Shown: piece by piece, positions 1 to 9,000 of the stretch
Layout of the letters: every line of letters starts with the position of its first letter
How positions within the stretch are numbered: the first letter of the stretch is position 1
DNA from: a virus
DNA: 35,567 nucleotides
Virus record (IMG/VR): IMGVR_UViG_3300047376_000402
Coordinates: 1-35,567 of that record
Reading direction: 5' to 3' (one strand)
Notes under the pieces: model-generated
Databases searched by the model: none
Told to the model about the DNA's origin: nothing
What the model saw: the letters and a program-made list of their open reading frames with translations, nothing else
Position numbers and translations under genes: made by a program

Positions 1-627
1 GGTGAGACTGAAATGACTACTGGTCAGCTCAACCTTACACCTAAAACTATCGGTGGACACACTGACGTAACTCGTCAGCTATTGATTCAGTCGTCTATGG
101 ACGTTGAAGCTATGGTTCGTGATGATCTGTTGCAGAGTCTTGCTCTTAGCATTGACTTCGCTGGCTTGGCTGGTGACGGAACAGGTGGCGCTCCAACAGG
201 CATCAAGAACACGGCAGGTATTAACACCGCTACGTTTGCCGCAGCTAACCCCACGTTTGCTGAGGTGGTTGAAATGGAAACCGCTGTTGCTGTTGATAAC
301 GCTTTGCTGGGTAACTTGGGTTACATCATGCACTCCAGCATGGTTGGTGCTCTAAAGACTACTGAGAAAGCAAGCGGAACAGCTCAGTTTGTTGTTGAGC
401 CAGGTGGTACTGTCAATGGTTATAAAGCTATTCGTTCTAACCAAGGTGCTGCTGGTGATGCGTACTTTGGCAACTACAGTGACCTTATCATCGGATTCTT
501 CGGTGGTCTGGATATCTTGGTTGACCCTTACACGCACAGCACTTCAGGAACCATTCGCGTTAACGCTATGCAGTCTTGTGATGTTGCAGTTAGACACGCA
601 GTATCATTCTGCTTGGGTTCTAATTAA
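1..627 (+). CDS. Major capsid protein, HK97 fold, C-terminal part (5' truncated)
   Basis: This is the C-terminal portion of an HK97-type major capsid protein, the shell subunit of the phage head. The frame is open from base 1, so the ATG at 13 is an internal methionine and the real start lies outside the window. About 208 residues remain of a family usually near 300-400. Visible family features are the TTGQLNLTPKTIGG stretch, a DDLLQSLALSIDFAGLAGDG segment, the PTGIKNTAGI loop, a GGLDILVDPYT stretch, and a C-terminal domain ending DVAVRHAVSF. These match the E-loop/P-domain/A-domain order of phage HK97-like capsids (family knowledge). The N-terminal region and the maturation protease gene are missing. 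It is followed by a stable hairpin and the head-tail joining genes, as expected for a head module. Identity is confident; completeness is not possible here. Confidence 0.92.
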   Translation, partial: GETEMTTGQLNLTPKTIGGHTDVTRQLLIQSSMDVEAMVRDDLLQSLALSIDFAGLAGDGTGGAPTGIKNTAGINTATFAAANPTFAEVVEMETAVAVDNALLGNLGYIMHSSMVGALKTTEKASGTAQFVVEPGGTVNGYKAIRSNQGAAGDAYFGNYSDLIIGFFGGLDILVDPYTHSTSGTIRVNAMQSCDVAVRHAVSFCLGSN

Positions 628-646
628 GTAGAAAAGTAACAAGTAT

Positions 647-666
647 CCCACCCCTTCGGGGGTGGG
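647..666 (+). terminator. UUCG-capped hairpin after the capsid gene
   Basis: A perfect 8-bp stem (CCCACCCC / GGGGTGGG) closes on a TTCG tetraloop in the especially stable C(UUCG)G context, 19 bases after the capsid stop. The bases after the stem (TATTGTTGGG) are not a T-run. It may be a partial terminator or a 3' stabiliser that keeps capsid mRNA abundant relative to downstream genes, rather than a full stop. Confidence 0.6.
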
Positions 667-684
667 TATTGTTGGGAGATTAAG

Positions 685-906
685 ATGGCTTATATTGTAC
701 TAAAAGATTTAATGCTTAAAGGCAAGCGATTAAAAGCGTCAGAGGTTATTACAGAGATTAGCCAAGAAGATGCTACCAGCCTTTTGGCCATTCGCCGCAT
801 TGAGCCGGTTGAAATCGTTGAGCCTGTTCAGGCAGTTGATAGATCAGTTGGGCTAAGTGATGAAACCAAGCCTAAAAAGCGAGCATCTAAGAAAAGGGCT
901 AAGTAA
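685..906 (+). CDS. Small head-module protein of unknown function
   Basis: This 73-residue protein is not recognised. It sits directly after the capsid gene, in the slot where lambda carries FI, and ends in a very basic tail (KPKKRASKKRAK) preceded by a Glu/Val-rich segment. No membrane segment or catalytic motif is visible. The start ATG follows a GGGAGA ribosome binding site, and the stop overlaps the next start as TAATG, so it is co-translated with the head-tail joining gene. The charged, probably disordered tail could contact packaged DNA or the terminase, but that is only a guess from position and composition. Confidence 0.7.
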   Translation: MAYIVLKDLMLKGKRLKASEVITEISQEDATSLLAIRRIEPVEIVEPVQAVDRSVGLSDETKPKKRASKKRAK

Positions 907-1214
907 TGCCTGTTGAGACCGATATTGATAGATCAATAATGCTCGTAGATTTTGGGGTGGCCTGTTCCTATACCCCAGTGGGTGGTGATGCAAAAAGCAT
1001 TACAGTAATACTTGATAATGAATACTTTGCCGCTGATGGATCAGGCTCGTCAGTGGCTTTTGCTATGAGGCAGCCCAAGGTGTTGTGTCGGACAGCCGAC
1101 CTAACTGGGGTTGTGGAAAATGGGTCAATGACCATTGAGGGTGATGACTTTACAATCAGAGTGGTCATGCCTGATGGGACTGGTATGACAGAGCTTATGC
1201 TAGAGGAAGCCTAA
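906..1214 (+). CDS. Head-tail joining protein, gpFII-like
   Basis: This 102-residue, beta-rich protein sits between the capsid genes and the tail terminator, the lambda gpFII slot. The pattern fits the gpFII family: a short N-terminal helix, then strands with ITVILDNEYF, a variable loop (AADGSGSS), PKVLCRTADL, a turn with GDDFTIRVVMPDGTG and a last strand (MTELMLEE). In lambda, FII attaches to the filled head and forms the surface the tail binds. The start ATG overlaps the previous stop (TAATG). The assignment rests on size, strand pattern and gene order, not on a unique motif. Note that a gpZ-type gene, which normally follows FII, is absent here. Confidence 0.65.
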   Translation: MPVETDIDRSIMLVDFGVACSYTPVGGDAKSITVILDNEYFAADGSGSSVAFAMRQPKVLCRTADLTGVVENGSMTIEGDDFTIRVVMPDGTGMTELMLEEA

Positions 1215-1216
1215 TC

Positions 1217-1672
1217 GTGGCACATGTTCGCAAACTCATACGCGATAGGGTTGCCACTACGCTAACCGGCTTGTCAACCACTGGCTCAAATGCGTTTAAG
1301 ACGCGAGTCTATCCCATAGCTAAGGCTTCATTGCCTGGCTTGTCGATTTATACCAAGGATGAGTCCATTGAGCATGTAAGCATGAGCGTGTCAAGCAGCT
1401 CACCAAGATTACAGCTTAGGGACTTAACCTTAACAGTTGAGATATTTGTTCGCGGTGTTACTGGCTACGATGACACGATAGATCAAATATGCGAAGAAAT
1501 TGAGGAAGCACTAGAGGCAGACTCAACATTGGGCGGTTACGCTCAAAGCGTATCCGTTAATGGCTTTTCAGCGGATTTTATTGGCGAAGCAGACCAGCCG
1601 TTAGGTTTCGCTTCATTGACAATTAGTGTACAATATCAGACGAGAGAGGGCAGTCCTGATAGTGCAATTTAA
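1217..1672 (+). CDS. Tail terminator protein, gpU-like
   Basis: This 151-residue protein lies just upstream of the tail tube gene, the place of the lambda tail terminator gpU. The sequence opens with a helix (HVRKLIRDRVATTL), then strands with VYPIAKASLPGLSIYT, a long charged middle (LTLTVEIFVRG), a helix (YDDTIDQICEEIEEALEAD) and a final strand pair (GFASLTISVQYQTR). This alpha/beta pattern is typical of the gpU/tail-terminator fold, which caps the growing tail tube and binds the head connector (family knowledge). Translation starts at GTG 1217, supported by GAGGAAG eight bases upstream; no ATG fits. Function is inferred from context and fold pattern. Confidence 0.65.
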   Translation: MAHVRKLIRDRVATTLTGLSTTGSNAFKTRVYPIAKASLPGLSIYTKDESIEHVSMSVSSSSPRLQLRDLTLTVEIFVRGVTGYDDTIDQICEEIEEALEADSTLGGYAQSVSVNGFSADFIGEADQPLGFASLTISVQYQTREGSPDSAI

Positions 1673-1687
1673 CCAGAGGTATTTAAG

Positions 1688-2080
1688 ATGACAACTCATG
1701 TAGGCAAAGGCGGTGCGGTGTATTCAGGCGCAAACGCTGTAGCAGAAATTAAGGATTGGACGCTAGAAACAAGCTCGGCTGTAGTCGATAGCACAACTAT
1801 GGGCAGTGATTGGGTAACAAACAAGCCAACACTCAAGTCATGGTCTGCTTCGTTTAACGCAGTTTGGGACGACTCGGATTCAACAGGCCAAGGCACGTTG
1901 GTTGAGGGTGCGGAACTGACAATTAAAATCTATCCCACGGGTAACACCACTAGCAACATTGAGTGGTCTGGAGCGTGTATTGTTGAATCAGTGAGCAAAA
2001 GCGCAGCAGTTGATGGGCTTGTTGAGGCATCCTTTAGCGTTACAGGCAACGGTGCAATGACGGAAGGAACAGTATCGTAA
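1688..2080 (+). CDS. Major tail tube protein, gpV-like
   Basis: This 130-residue protein is the predicted tail tube subunit, which stacks as hexamers to form the siphovirus tail. It shows the usual short tube-protein pattern: an N-terminal GKGGAVYSGANAVAEIKDWTL strand pair, a W-rich sheet (LKSWSASFNAVWDDSD), a GTLVEGAELTIKIYP hairpin, and a terminal EASFSVTGNG strand. No C-terminal Ig domain like that of lambda gpV is present. The gene has an AGAGGT ribosome binding site and is followed, with a one-base TAATG overlap, by the G/GT chaperone genes. Gene order (terminator, tube, chaperones, tape measure) strongly supports the call. Confidence 0.82.
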   Translation: MTTHVGKGGAVYSGANAVAEIKDWTLETSSAVVDSTTMGSDWVTNKPTLKSWSASFNAVWDDSDSTGQGTLVEGAELTIKIYPTGNTTSNIEWSGACIVESVSKSAAVDGLVEASFSVTGNGAMTEGTVS

Positions 2081-2406
2081 TGGCTGGTTTAATTGATCAG
2101 GCTGTTGCTCACTTTAGCTCAAAGGCAATTAGAGAGCTTGATGTTCCTGAGTGGGGTGTCAAGCTGTTTGCTAAGAATATGTCCCTTGATGATAAAGCTA
2201 AGTGGTTTGCTCGCGCTGATGGTGATACTAGCGATTACCTAATATATGCTTTAATTTATGGCACAACAGACGAGAAAGGTGAGCCGGTATTTACTATTGG
2301 AGATAAGCACAAGTTACGCAACAATGCTGATCCCGATGTTGTTGGTCGCATTGCAAATTGGGTAATTAGCGCCGAAACCGATAGCGAGGAAATCAAGGGA
2401 AACTAA
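2080..2406 (+). CDS. Tail assembly chaperone, gpG-like (zero-frame product)
   Basis: This 108-residue protein precedes the tape measure gene and matches the role of lambda gpG, which coats the tape measure during tail assembly. It is rich in helices and acidic at the end (ETDSEEIKGN). The last two sense codons, GGA AAC, lie in a GGGAAAC slippery heptamer immediately before the TAA stop. A second overlapping frame continues to 2558 without a usable start of its own, so this gene makes both a G and a frameshifted GT protein. The start ATG overlaps the tail tube stop. Sequence similarity to lambda G is not evident by eye; the frameshift architecture is the main evidence. Confidence 0.85.
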   Translation: MAGLIDQAVAHFSSKAIRELDVPEWGVKLFAKNMSLDDKAKWFARADGDTSDYLIYALIYGTTDEKGEPVFTIGDKHKLRNNADPDVVGRIANWVISAETDSEEIKGN

Positions 2407-2558
2407 TAGACGGTGACGGAAAGCCGACCGAGCTTTATGTTATTTTTGAATTAGCCGACCGCCGCCACCGACCCTTGCAAGAAATTTTAGATATGAGCGT
2501 CAGTGAATTTAACTACTGGCTTGCGTTTTATGGAATAAAGTTTGGAGATAAAAACTAA
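2080..2558 (+). CDS. Tail assembly chaperone GT, made by -1 frameshift
   Basis: Reading shifts by -1 at GGGAAAC (2397-2403) and continues through 51 more codons, giving about 159 residues. The T extension contains LYVIFELADRRHRPLQEI and then LDMSVSEFNYWLAFYGIKF, ending at TAA 2556-2558, which overlaps the tape measure ATG. The motif (M/E)S..EF..W.AF is typical of T-domain extensions in lambda-like phages (family knowledge). This short second reading frame has no good ribosome binding site or start upstream of the slip site, so it should be expressed only as a fusion. In lambda, GT recruits tail tube subunits to the tape measure-chaperone complex. Confidence 0.85.
2397..2403 (+). promoter_or_regulatory. 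Programmed -1 frameshift site GGGAAAC
   Basis: The heptamer reads G GGA AAC in the G frame and fits the X XXY YYZ slip rule; lambda uses GGGAAAG at the same place. The G stop TAA follows directly at 2404. A GC-rich stretch downstream (2410-2432 and 2453-2475) could form a stimulatory structure, but I did not resolve one. Confidence 0.88.
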
Positions 2559-4360
2559 TGGCGGGAGGCTTAAAGCACAATTCAACTATTGCTATGAGCA
2601 TCTCCGCAAAGGATGAGGTTTCTCCCGTCCTTAATCGCGTAAATCAGAGCTTTAAGAATACCAAAAAACAAACCAACGCACTGAACCAGCAGTTTCGCTT
2701 TATGCGAGGCGGCATGGGTCAGCTGGGTCATCAAATACAAGACGTTGCCGTTCAGCTTCAAATGGGTCAAAATGCGCTTCTGGTGTTTGGTCAGCAGGGT
2801 GGCCAGATAGCGTCTATATTTGGTCATCATGGCGCAGTAGTCGGTGCTTTTTTGGCTGTTGGTGCGGCAATAGCCACATCACTACTCCCTAGTCTATTTA
2901 AAACTTCTGAGTCAATGAAGGAAGCTGAGGAGTCAGCAAAAGATTTAGCTTTAAAAGTTAATGAGCTTGCTGGGGCGCAGCGAGACCTTGCGGCTATTCA
3001 GATGGCGCAGAAGATGCTGGAGGTTAGCGAAGCTATTTCTGATCAGCAGGACAAGCTGGCGGGATTAGCTGAAAAAGTCGCAAATCAACCAGGTTTATAT
3101 AGAAATAGCACTAAGGCACAAGAAGAATACTCTAATAGTGTTGCTGAGGCTGTTGCTTTAATTGAAAACCTGGCAGAGCAGCAGGAACTTTTAAACCACA
3201 TTAATAGTGGCGGCACAGAGGCGGGAAAGAAAAAGCTAGATCAGTTGGATGAAGAGATTGCCTTTTATGGGTTAGCTTCTGAGGCCATTAATATTTACAA
3301 GATTCAGGCAAGCAACCTAAGTAAAGACGAGAAGAAAGCGGCAACAGATAGAATTATCCAGTTAGCCTTGTTAAAGAAAGCCGAGCAAGATCGCGTTGAG
3401 CAGCAGAAAGAAGCTGAAAAGCAAAAGAAAGAGGGATTAAAAAACCTAGAGGCCACTATGAGGGCGCAAGATGCTCGCCGCGCTCAGGCAGAAAGAATTG
3501 CCAAGGCAGAAGAATCTAGGCAGAAGTTAGGCTTGGAGCGCATAAAAAAATCACTCAAGACTCAAGGGCAGTTGCTAAAGGATCAGTATGATATAGACAA
3601 AGAGTTGCTTGAGAAAGCTGTTGAGGATAAGAAAGAACGAGATAATTTGCTGTTACAGCTAGAGGCTAAGTATCTTAGTGACGTTGCTGCGCTAAAGTTA
3701 AAAGCAGCCAAGGCGCTCGAAAAGCAAAAAGCTGAAGAGATTGCAGATGCCGCAGAGCAGATGCGAGAGCAGATACGACAGCAAGAAGAGGCTATGCGAG
3801 AGTTTAAGGACACTTATCGTCCTATATTTGACGAGCTTGGCGATGGGTTTGTTGACGCTATTACAGGTGCGGAAAACTTTGCGGACTCAATTAAGGCGAT
3901 GGCGAAAAGTGTAGTAGATTCGCTGTTGCGAATTGCCGTACAAAAGTTAATCATTGACCAGTTATTTGGTGCGTTTACTAAAAAATTTGGGCCAAGCGGA
4001 GGGCAGGACGGTGTCGGAGACCTTGGCACGTTGAATCAGAGGGGTGGCATAAACAATATTGGCAACATTAGCTTTGATGGCGGTGGCTTCACCGGCAACG
4101 GAGCCAGGTCAGGCGGTCTTGACGGTAAAGGCGGTTTCATGGCTATGGTTCACCCGCGAGAAACCGTTGTTGATCATACAAAGGGTCAATCCACTGGCGG
4201 TGTGACAATAGTTCAGAATATTAATGTCACAACAGGCGTACAACAGACTGTACGCGCTGAAATTGCCACACTAATGCCTCAGATTGCTAATGCGGCTAAG
4301 AACGCTGTTGCTGACTCGCGCATGAGAGGCGGCTCGTATGGCAAGGCTTTGGGAGCATAA
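2558..4360 (+). CDS. Tail tape measure protein
   Basis: This 600-residue protein sets tail length and later helps DNA pass through the host envelope. It has a conserved N-terminal part (RFMRGGMGQLGHQIQDVAVQ), a hydrophobic segment at about residues 89-112, then a long coiled coil at about 115-430 full of Ala, Glu, Lys and Gln. The C-terminal part is Gly-rich (GGGFTGNGARSGGLDGKGG) followed by MVHPRETVVDHT, a motif common in lambda-type tape measures. At 600 residues, the usual length scaling (roughly 0.15 nm per residue) predicts a fairly short tail near 90 nm. The start ATG overlaps the GT stop and has a GGAG ribosome binding site. The order with G/GT confirms the assignment. Confidence 0.92.
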   Translation: MAGGLKHNSTIAMSISAKDEVSPVLNRVNQSFKNTKKQTNALNQQFRFMRGGMGQLGHQIQDVAVQLQMGQNALLVFGQQGGQIASIFGHHGAVVGAFLAVGAAIATSLLPSLFKTSESMKEAEESAKDLALKVNELAGAQRDLAAIQMAQKMLEVSEAISDQQDKLAGLAEKVANQPGLYRNSTKAQEEYSNSVAEAVALIENLAEQQELLNHINSGGTEAGKKKLDQLDEEIAFYGLASEAINIYKIQASNLSKDEKKAATDRIIQLALLKKAEQDRVEQQKEAEKQKKEGLKNLEATMRAQDARRAQAERIAKAEESRQKLGLERIKKSLKTQGQLLKDQYDIDKELLEKAVEDKKERDNLLLQLEAKYLSDVAALKLKAAKALEKQKAEEIADAAEQMREQIRQQEEAMREFKDTYRPIFDELGDGFVDAITGAENFADSIKAMAKSVVDSLLRIAVQKLIIDQLFGAFTKKFGPSGGQDGVGDLGTLNQRGGINNIGNISFDGGGFTGNGARSGGLDGKGGFMAMVHPRETVVDHTKGQSTGGVTIVQNINVTTGVQQTVRAEIATLMPQIANAAKNAVADSRMRGGSYGKALGA

Positions 4361-4363
4361 CTG

Positions 4364-4924
4364 ATGCCGTTAACTTTCCCTAACGTAGGAATTACCGATC
4401 TAACCATGAGGTTAAAGCGCGTTGTATCTGTGTCTGAGTCTCCATTCACGCTTGACACACAGGTTTACACGCACCAAGGCGCACGATGGGAGTGCGAGGT
4501 TACATTGCCACCGCTGACTTATACAGAAGCAAAGCAGGTAGAGGCGTTTATTATCGGGCTTAAAGGTCGATCTGGGACGTTTACCTTTGGGAATCCCTTG
4601 CATACCAGCAATGCAAATGCAACCTTGGCAAGTGCGGCAGATGCGAGGGACGAAACGCTAGACATAGCGGTAGGTGGTTCGGCTGTTGATGCTGGCACTT
4701 ATTTTCAGCTCGGCAATTATTTGTATATAACCACTGCCGACAAATCTGCGGGAGCTGGGACGCTTCACTTTCAGCCACCGTTGAAAGAAAGCATTGCTAT
4801 CAGTCAGGCTTGCGACTTTACGCAACCTAAAAGCCTATGGCGTATGTCCTCAAATGACATTGGCTGGTCAATAAATCAGGCTAGTTTGTACGGGTTTACA
4901 TTTGCGTTTGTGGAGGCGTTGTGA
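4364..4924 (+). CDS. Minor tail protein, distal tail region
   Basis: This 186-residue protein follows the tape measure gene, the position of lambda M and of distal tail proteins in other siphophages. It is beta-rich, with a block resembling distal-tail folds: LTMRLKRVVSVSESPFTLDTQVY, WECEVTLPPLT, then EAFIIGLKGRSGTFTFGNP. An inserted domain at about 82-150 carries the pattern of a small beta barrel, and the end (GWSINQASLYGFTFAFVEAL) returns to the first sheet. That organisation, a split first domain with an insertion, is like ring-forming distal tail proteins, but I cannot name the family. The stop overlaps the next GTG start. GGGAGC lies upstream of the ATG. Confidence 0.65.
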   Translation: MPLTFPNVGITDLTMRLKRVVSVSESPFTLDTQVYTHQGARWECEVTLPPLTYTEAKQVEAFIIGLKGRSGTFTFGNPLHTSNANATLASAADARDETLDIAVGGSAVDAGTYFQLGNYLYITTADKSAGAGTLHFQPPLKESIAISQACDFTQPKSLWRMSSNDIGWSINQASLYGFTFAFVEAL

Positions 4925-5550
4925 GGGGTTTATCAAATGATATGCAAGCGGCTGTTGAATCAGGCGAGGTCAGGCCGGTCTTTTTGGTCAAGATGGAGTT
5001 TGATAGCGGCGAGGCTATTGAGGAGCTGCATGTATGGACTGGTAACGGCAATCTCACTTATTCTGGTGATACCTATACTGGGCTTGGCGATCTTTTATCT
5101 ATTAGCGAAATTCAAGAGTCCTCCGAAATACAAGCGACAGGAATTACGGTTTCGCTTACAGGGGCTAAAACATCGCTTGTCGCACTGGCAAAAGATCAGG
5201 ATTATCAAGGCAGACCGCTAACGCTCTACTTTGGTGCATTTGATGCGGCGGGTGACTTGATTGCTGATCCAATGGTTGCTTTTAGCGGCCTAATGGATGT
5301 AATGAGCATTACGGAGGCTGGTGAGTATTCCACGATTAACATTGCAGTAGAGAGTCGCTTAATATCTTTAGAGCAGTCAAGAATAAGGCGATACACAGAC
5401 CAAGATCAGAAAATTGATCATCCCACGGATAAGGGATTTGAGTTTGTTACGTCCATAGTAGAAAAAGAAATATTGTGGGGTCGCCCAACACCATCCAGTT
5501 CTGGCGGGACTTCTGGCAATAGCGACAATCCTCCAAGGATGCATAATTGA
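4921..5550 (+). CDS. Minor tail / hub-region protein
   Basis: This 209-residue protein lies in the lambda L position, between the distal tail protein and the tail tip protein. It is mostly beta, with VFLVKMEFDSGEA, a LHVWTGNGNLTYSGDTYTGLGDLLSI strand pair (a motif family seen in DUF2163-like and related hub proteins), and a central sheet with STINIAVESRLISLEQSR. The end RRYTDQDQKIDHPTDKGFEFV is strongly patterned, followed by a Ser/Gly-rich tail. The start is GTG at 4921, overlapping the previous stop as GTGA; no in-frame ATG fits better. Lambda L carries an Fe-S cluster, but no Cys pattern is present here. Confidence 0.6.
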   Translation: MRGLSNDMQAAVESGEVRPVFLVKMEFDSGEAIEELHVWTGNGNLTYSGDTYTGLGDLLSISEIQESSEIQATGITVSLTGAKTSLVALAKDQDYQGRPLTLYFGAFDAAGDLIADPMVAFSGLMDVMSITEAGEYSTINIAVESRLISLEQSRIRRYTDQDQKIDHPTDKGFEFVTSIVEKEILWGRPTPSSSGGTSGNSDNPPRMHN

Positions 5551-5999
5551 TTGTGTTAGCACATGAATCACTGGCTAACGTGAAGCCTGACATGATGCCG
5601 CTTTTAGATTTGCATTGGGCTGAGACTGAGCCGAATCAGGAGACTATCTTGCTTAGTCCAGATTGGGTAGAGTACGCTCGATTGGATGCGGCTGGCATTT
5701 TAAAGATATTTACAGCTAGGCTAGGGTCAGAGTTGATTGGTTATTGCGTGGTTATGGTGTCCAAAAGTATGCACCACAAAGATCATGTATTTGCTTCAAC
5801 CGATGTTATTTATATTAAACCGGCTTACAGAAAAAGCGAGGCGGGATCAAAACTGATTCAATACGCCGAGCAACAGTGTAAAGCGTTAGGCGCGTCATTG
5901 ATGACGTTAAACATGAAGGTTGATTATCCGTTTGATGGTTTGATGAATAGAATGGGCTTTAATTTATTAGAGCGAGTTTATCACAAGTGTTTTTTGTAA
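5547..5999 (+). CDS. GNAT-family N-acetyltransferase in the tail module
   Basis: This 150-residue protein has the GNAT fold, which transfers an acetyl group from acetyl-CoA to an amine. The coenzyme A-binding motif is visible as VIYIKPAYRKSEAGSKLIQY (R95 to G100), followed by the AEQQCKALGASLMTLNM helix-strand and the final FDGLMNRMGFNLLERVYHK. Start at TTG 5547 is preferred: AAGGA lies seven bases upstream and the TTGA overlap couples it to the hub gene. GTG 5553 is the alternative. It sits where lambda has K, the NlpC/P60-type tail peptidase, and no such peptidase is present nearby. Substrate is unknown; a tail protein, an envelope component or a host defence protein are all possible. Confidence 0.8.
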   Translation: MIVLAHESLANVKPDMMPLLDLHWAETEPNQETILLSPDWVEYARLDAAGILKIFTARLGSELIGYCVVMVSKSMHHKDHVFASTDVIYIKPAYRKSEAGSKLIQYAEQQCKALGASLMTLNMKVDYPFDGLMNRMGFNLLERVYHKCFL

Positions 6000-6008
6000 G
6001 GGGCTGAA

Positions 6009-9000
6009 ATGGCAACGGCAATTATAAGCGGGATTATTTCAACGGTTGGCGCTGTCATTGCGGCCGGAGGCTATACGGCTTTTATAAATGCTGGGTTTAC
6101 GTTATTCTCTACATTTGCCACATTTACGGCTTTGGCGGCAGTTAGCCAAGCACTAGCTCCCAAGCCAAGATTAGGCTCTCAGCTTTCAGGTCAATCTGTA
6201 ATGACGCGAGAGCCGGCGCAGTCTCGCAAACTCGTTTACGGTAAAACTCGTGTTGGCGGGAATGTTGTCTACTTAGAATCTAGCGGCACTGATAACAAAT
6301 ACATTTATTTAGTGATGACCGTTGCAAGCCATCAAATTGAAAGCTATGAAGAAGTTTATTTCAACGATGAAAAGATATGGGAAAATGGGTCGTACGTTGA
6401 CATTCCAAGCGATGACGATGATTCGCTTGATTGGGGTAGCTTTGCCAGCATTAGCTTTTACGATGGAACACAAACCACAGCAGACTCAGGCTTGGTATCT
6501 GCCTCGAATAAGTGGACAGCAGATCACAAGCTGTTGGGCGTAGCTTACATGGTTGTTAGGCTGACTTACGATCAAGAGCAATTTGCACAAGGCTTACCGA
6601 ACGTGTCAACGGTGATCAAAGGTAAGCCGGTATACAATCCATCGACTGACGTCACTGAGTGGACAGACAACACCGCGCTATGTGTTTATGATTATTTGCG
6701 TGACAGTCAGGGTCTAGGTGCTTCGGTAAGTGAAATATTAACATCATCGGTTACTGATGCTGCAAGCGTTTGCGATGAACCCGTGACATTGGCTGACGCA
6801 TCGACACAGGCTAGATACACTCTCAACGGCGTTGTAGACACCGCTAACACCATTCAAGACAATTTGGAGCAGATGCTAACGTCCATGATTGGCCGCATTA
6901 CTTACGTTGGCGGCAAGTTTGAGCTGTACGCTGGGGAATACGTTGCTCCCAACGTCACGATTGACGAAAGCATGATCACGGGTGAAATAAACGTGCAGAC
7001 AAAGCAATCACGCAGAAGTATGTACAACGGTGTCAAAGGGGTGTTTTTATCCGCTGAGGATAATTACATTTTGGCAGATTATCCCGCGCAGATTTCAAGC
7101 ACGTTTGAAGCTGACGATGGCGACCCGCGCTATCTTGATATGACTCTACCGTTCACAACGCACCATGCTAGAGCGCAAAGAATTGCTAAACTAGCGTTAC
7201 TTGCAAGCCGACAGCAAGAAGCAATTAATTTTACCTGCAACCTGAACGCGCTTAAATTTAAAGTTGGCGAAATTATCTACGTCACAAATGAGCGACTTGG
7301 CTACAATCAAAAAGAGTTTGAGGTAATAGACTACCGAATGAGCTTTGCGCCGAATGGCGGTATGGGCGTGTCAGTTCAAGCCATTGAGACAGCAGCAAAT
7401 ATTTGGGATTGGACTACCTCAGACGAGGAAGTATTTTTAGGTGCGGGTGAGGTCGATCTTTACGATGGCTCCGCGTCTGCTGCACCAACAAATTTAAGCG
7501 TGGTCGGTGATTCTTTTGTCACAGCAGATGGCGCTTTTAACATAGCGTTTGATGTTAGCTGGGACAGTGTAGACGATGCGTTTAACGATCATTATGTGGT
7601 TGAGTGGAAACTTTCAGGCGCGTCTACCTACTACCAGCTAGAAACTAAAACCTCACCCGCAACCATTGTAAACCTGCAAAGCGGTCAAACGTACAATATT
7701 CGAGTTAAGGCGATCAATGAGCTAGGCAGGGCTTCGCCTTACGCTAACGCCACGCCTGTAGTTGCGGTCGATGCGGTTGCGCCATCTGTGCCTACGGCTA
7801 TGAGCGTTACAGGCTCGTTTAAGACCATTACGGTATCGTGGACGGTTCCGTCTGAAAAGGATTTTTCGCACGTTGAAATCAAGCGGTCTAATGATTCAAC
7901 TGAGGGTAATGCAGTATACATAGACAGGAGTAGCGGTGAGTCGTATTCTGATTCAGGGTATACGGCTGAGGTAACGCGCTACTACTGGTTGCGGTCTGTT
8001 GACAGGACAGGTAACGCCTCTGCTTGGGTGTTGGCTGGTAATGCTACCTCAACGCTTATTCAGCCAGCCGACCTTGCTGATGGCTCGGTTGATCTCGATA
8101 TATTGTCTAGCAGTCTGCAAGGCACGATTGCAGCCAAGGCCGAGCAAACAGACGTTGATCAAATCATTGACGAGGTTCAGGATACAGGCAATACGCTAGA
8201 TACCATTGCTGAGAGAATGCTGACGCTTGCAACTACTCAAAATGACACGCTTGGCACAATATCTGATGCAGGGATTACGGTTGACCCTAACACTGGCGCT
8301 GTCACAATACAGGCCGTGGAAGGTTTGCGAAGTACGCTAGAAAGCCAGATCAATACGGTGTCGGTTGATTTGGATGCGGCTGAGGCAGAAATAGCGCTCA
8401 AGGCATCGACTACCTACGTCAACAACAGCATCGCGGCTGCGGTCTTGGATTCGGCAGACCTTGCGTCACTGAACGCGCTTGAAGCGCAGATTGACCAAGC
8501 CGAAATTGACATTGATGGAAACACGGCGGCGATTGCGTTAAAGGCAGACTCAACCACGGTTTCAGGAATTAATGTTAGGCTGACAACAGCAGAGGCAGAT
8601 ATTGATGGGGCTGAGGCGGCTATTGCGCTAAAGGCAAGCTCCACTGATCTCAGTGCGCTTGATACAAGGGTGGGCAGTGCAGAGGTTACGCTAAACGCGC
8701 TTGATGTTCCGAGTATTACGCAGACGATCATTGACAGCCGAACGCTCAAACAAGAGCTTGATGATTCTGCAATCACTACGCTGCAGGGCTTAATGAATGC
8801 CTACAAAAATCAGGATGAAATACGCACAGACTTGGCTTTTGCACAGTCTGGAATGTCGGCTCACGTTAACGAGTTAAGGCAGGCTACGGCTCAGGACAAA
8901 ACCGAACTGGTTGCACTCATTGACGACAACAAGGCCAGCATCTTGTCAGAGTCAACCGCCAGAGCTGATGCAGATGCCGCGCTGACCACTACCGTAAACT

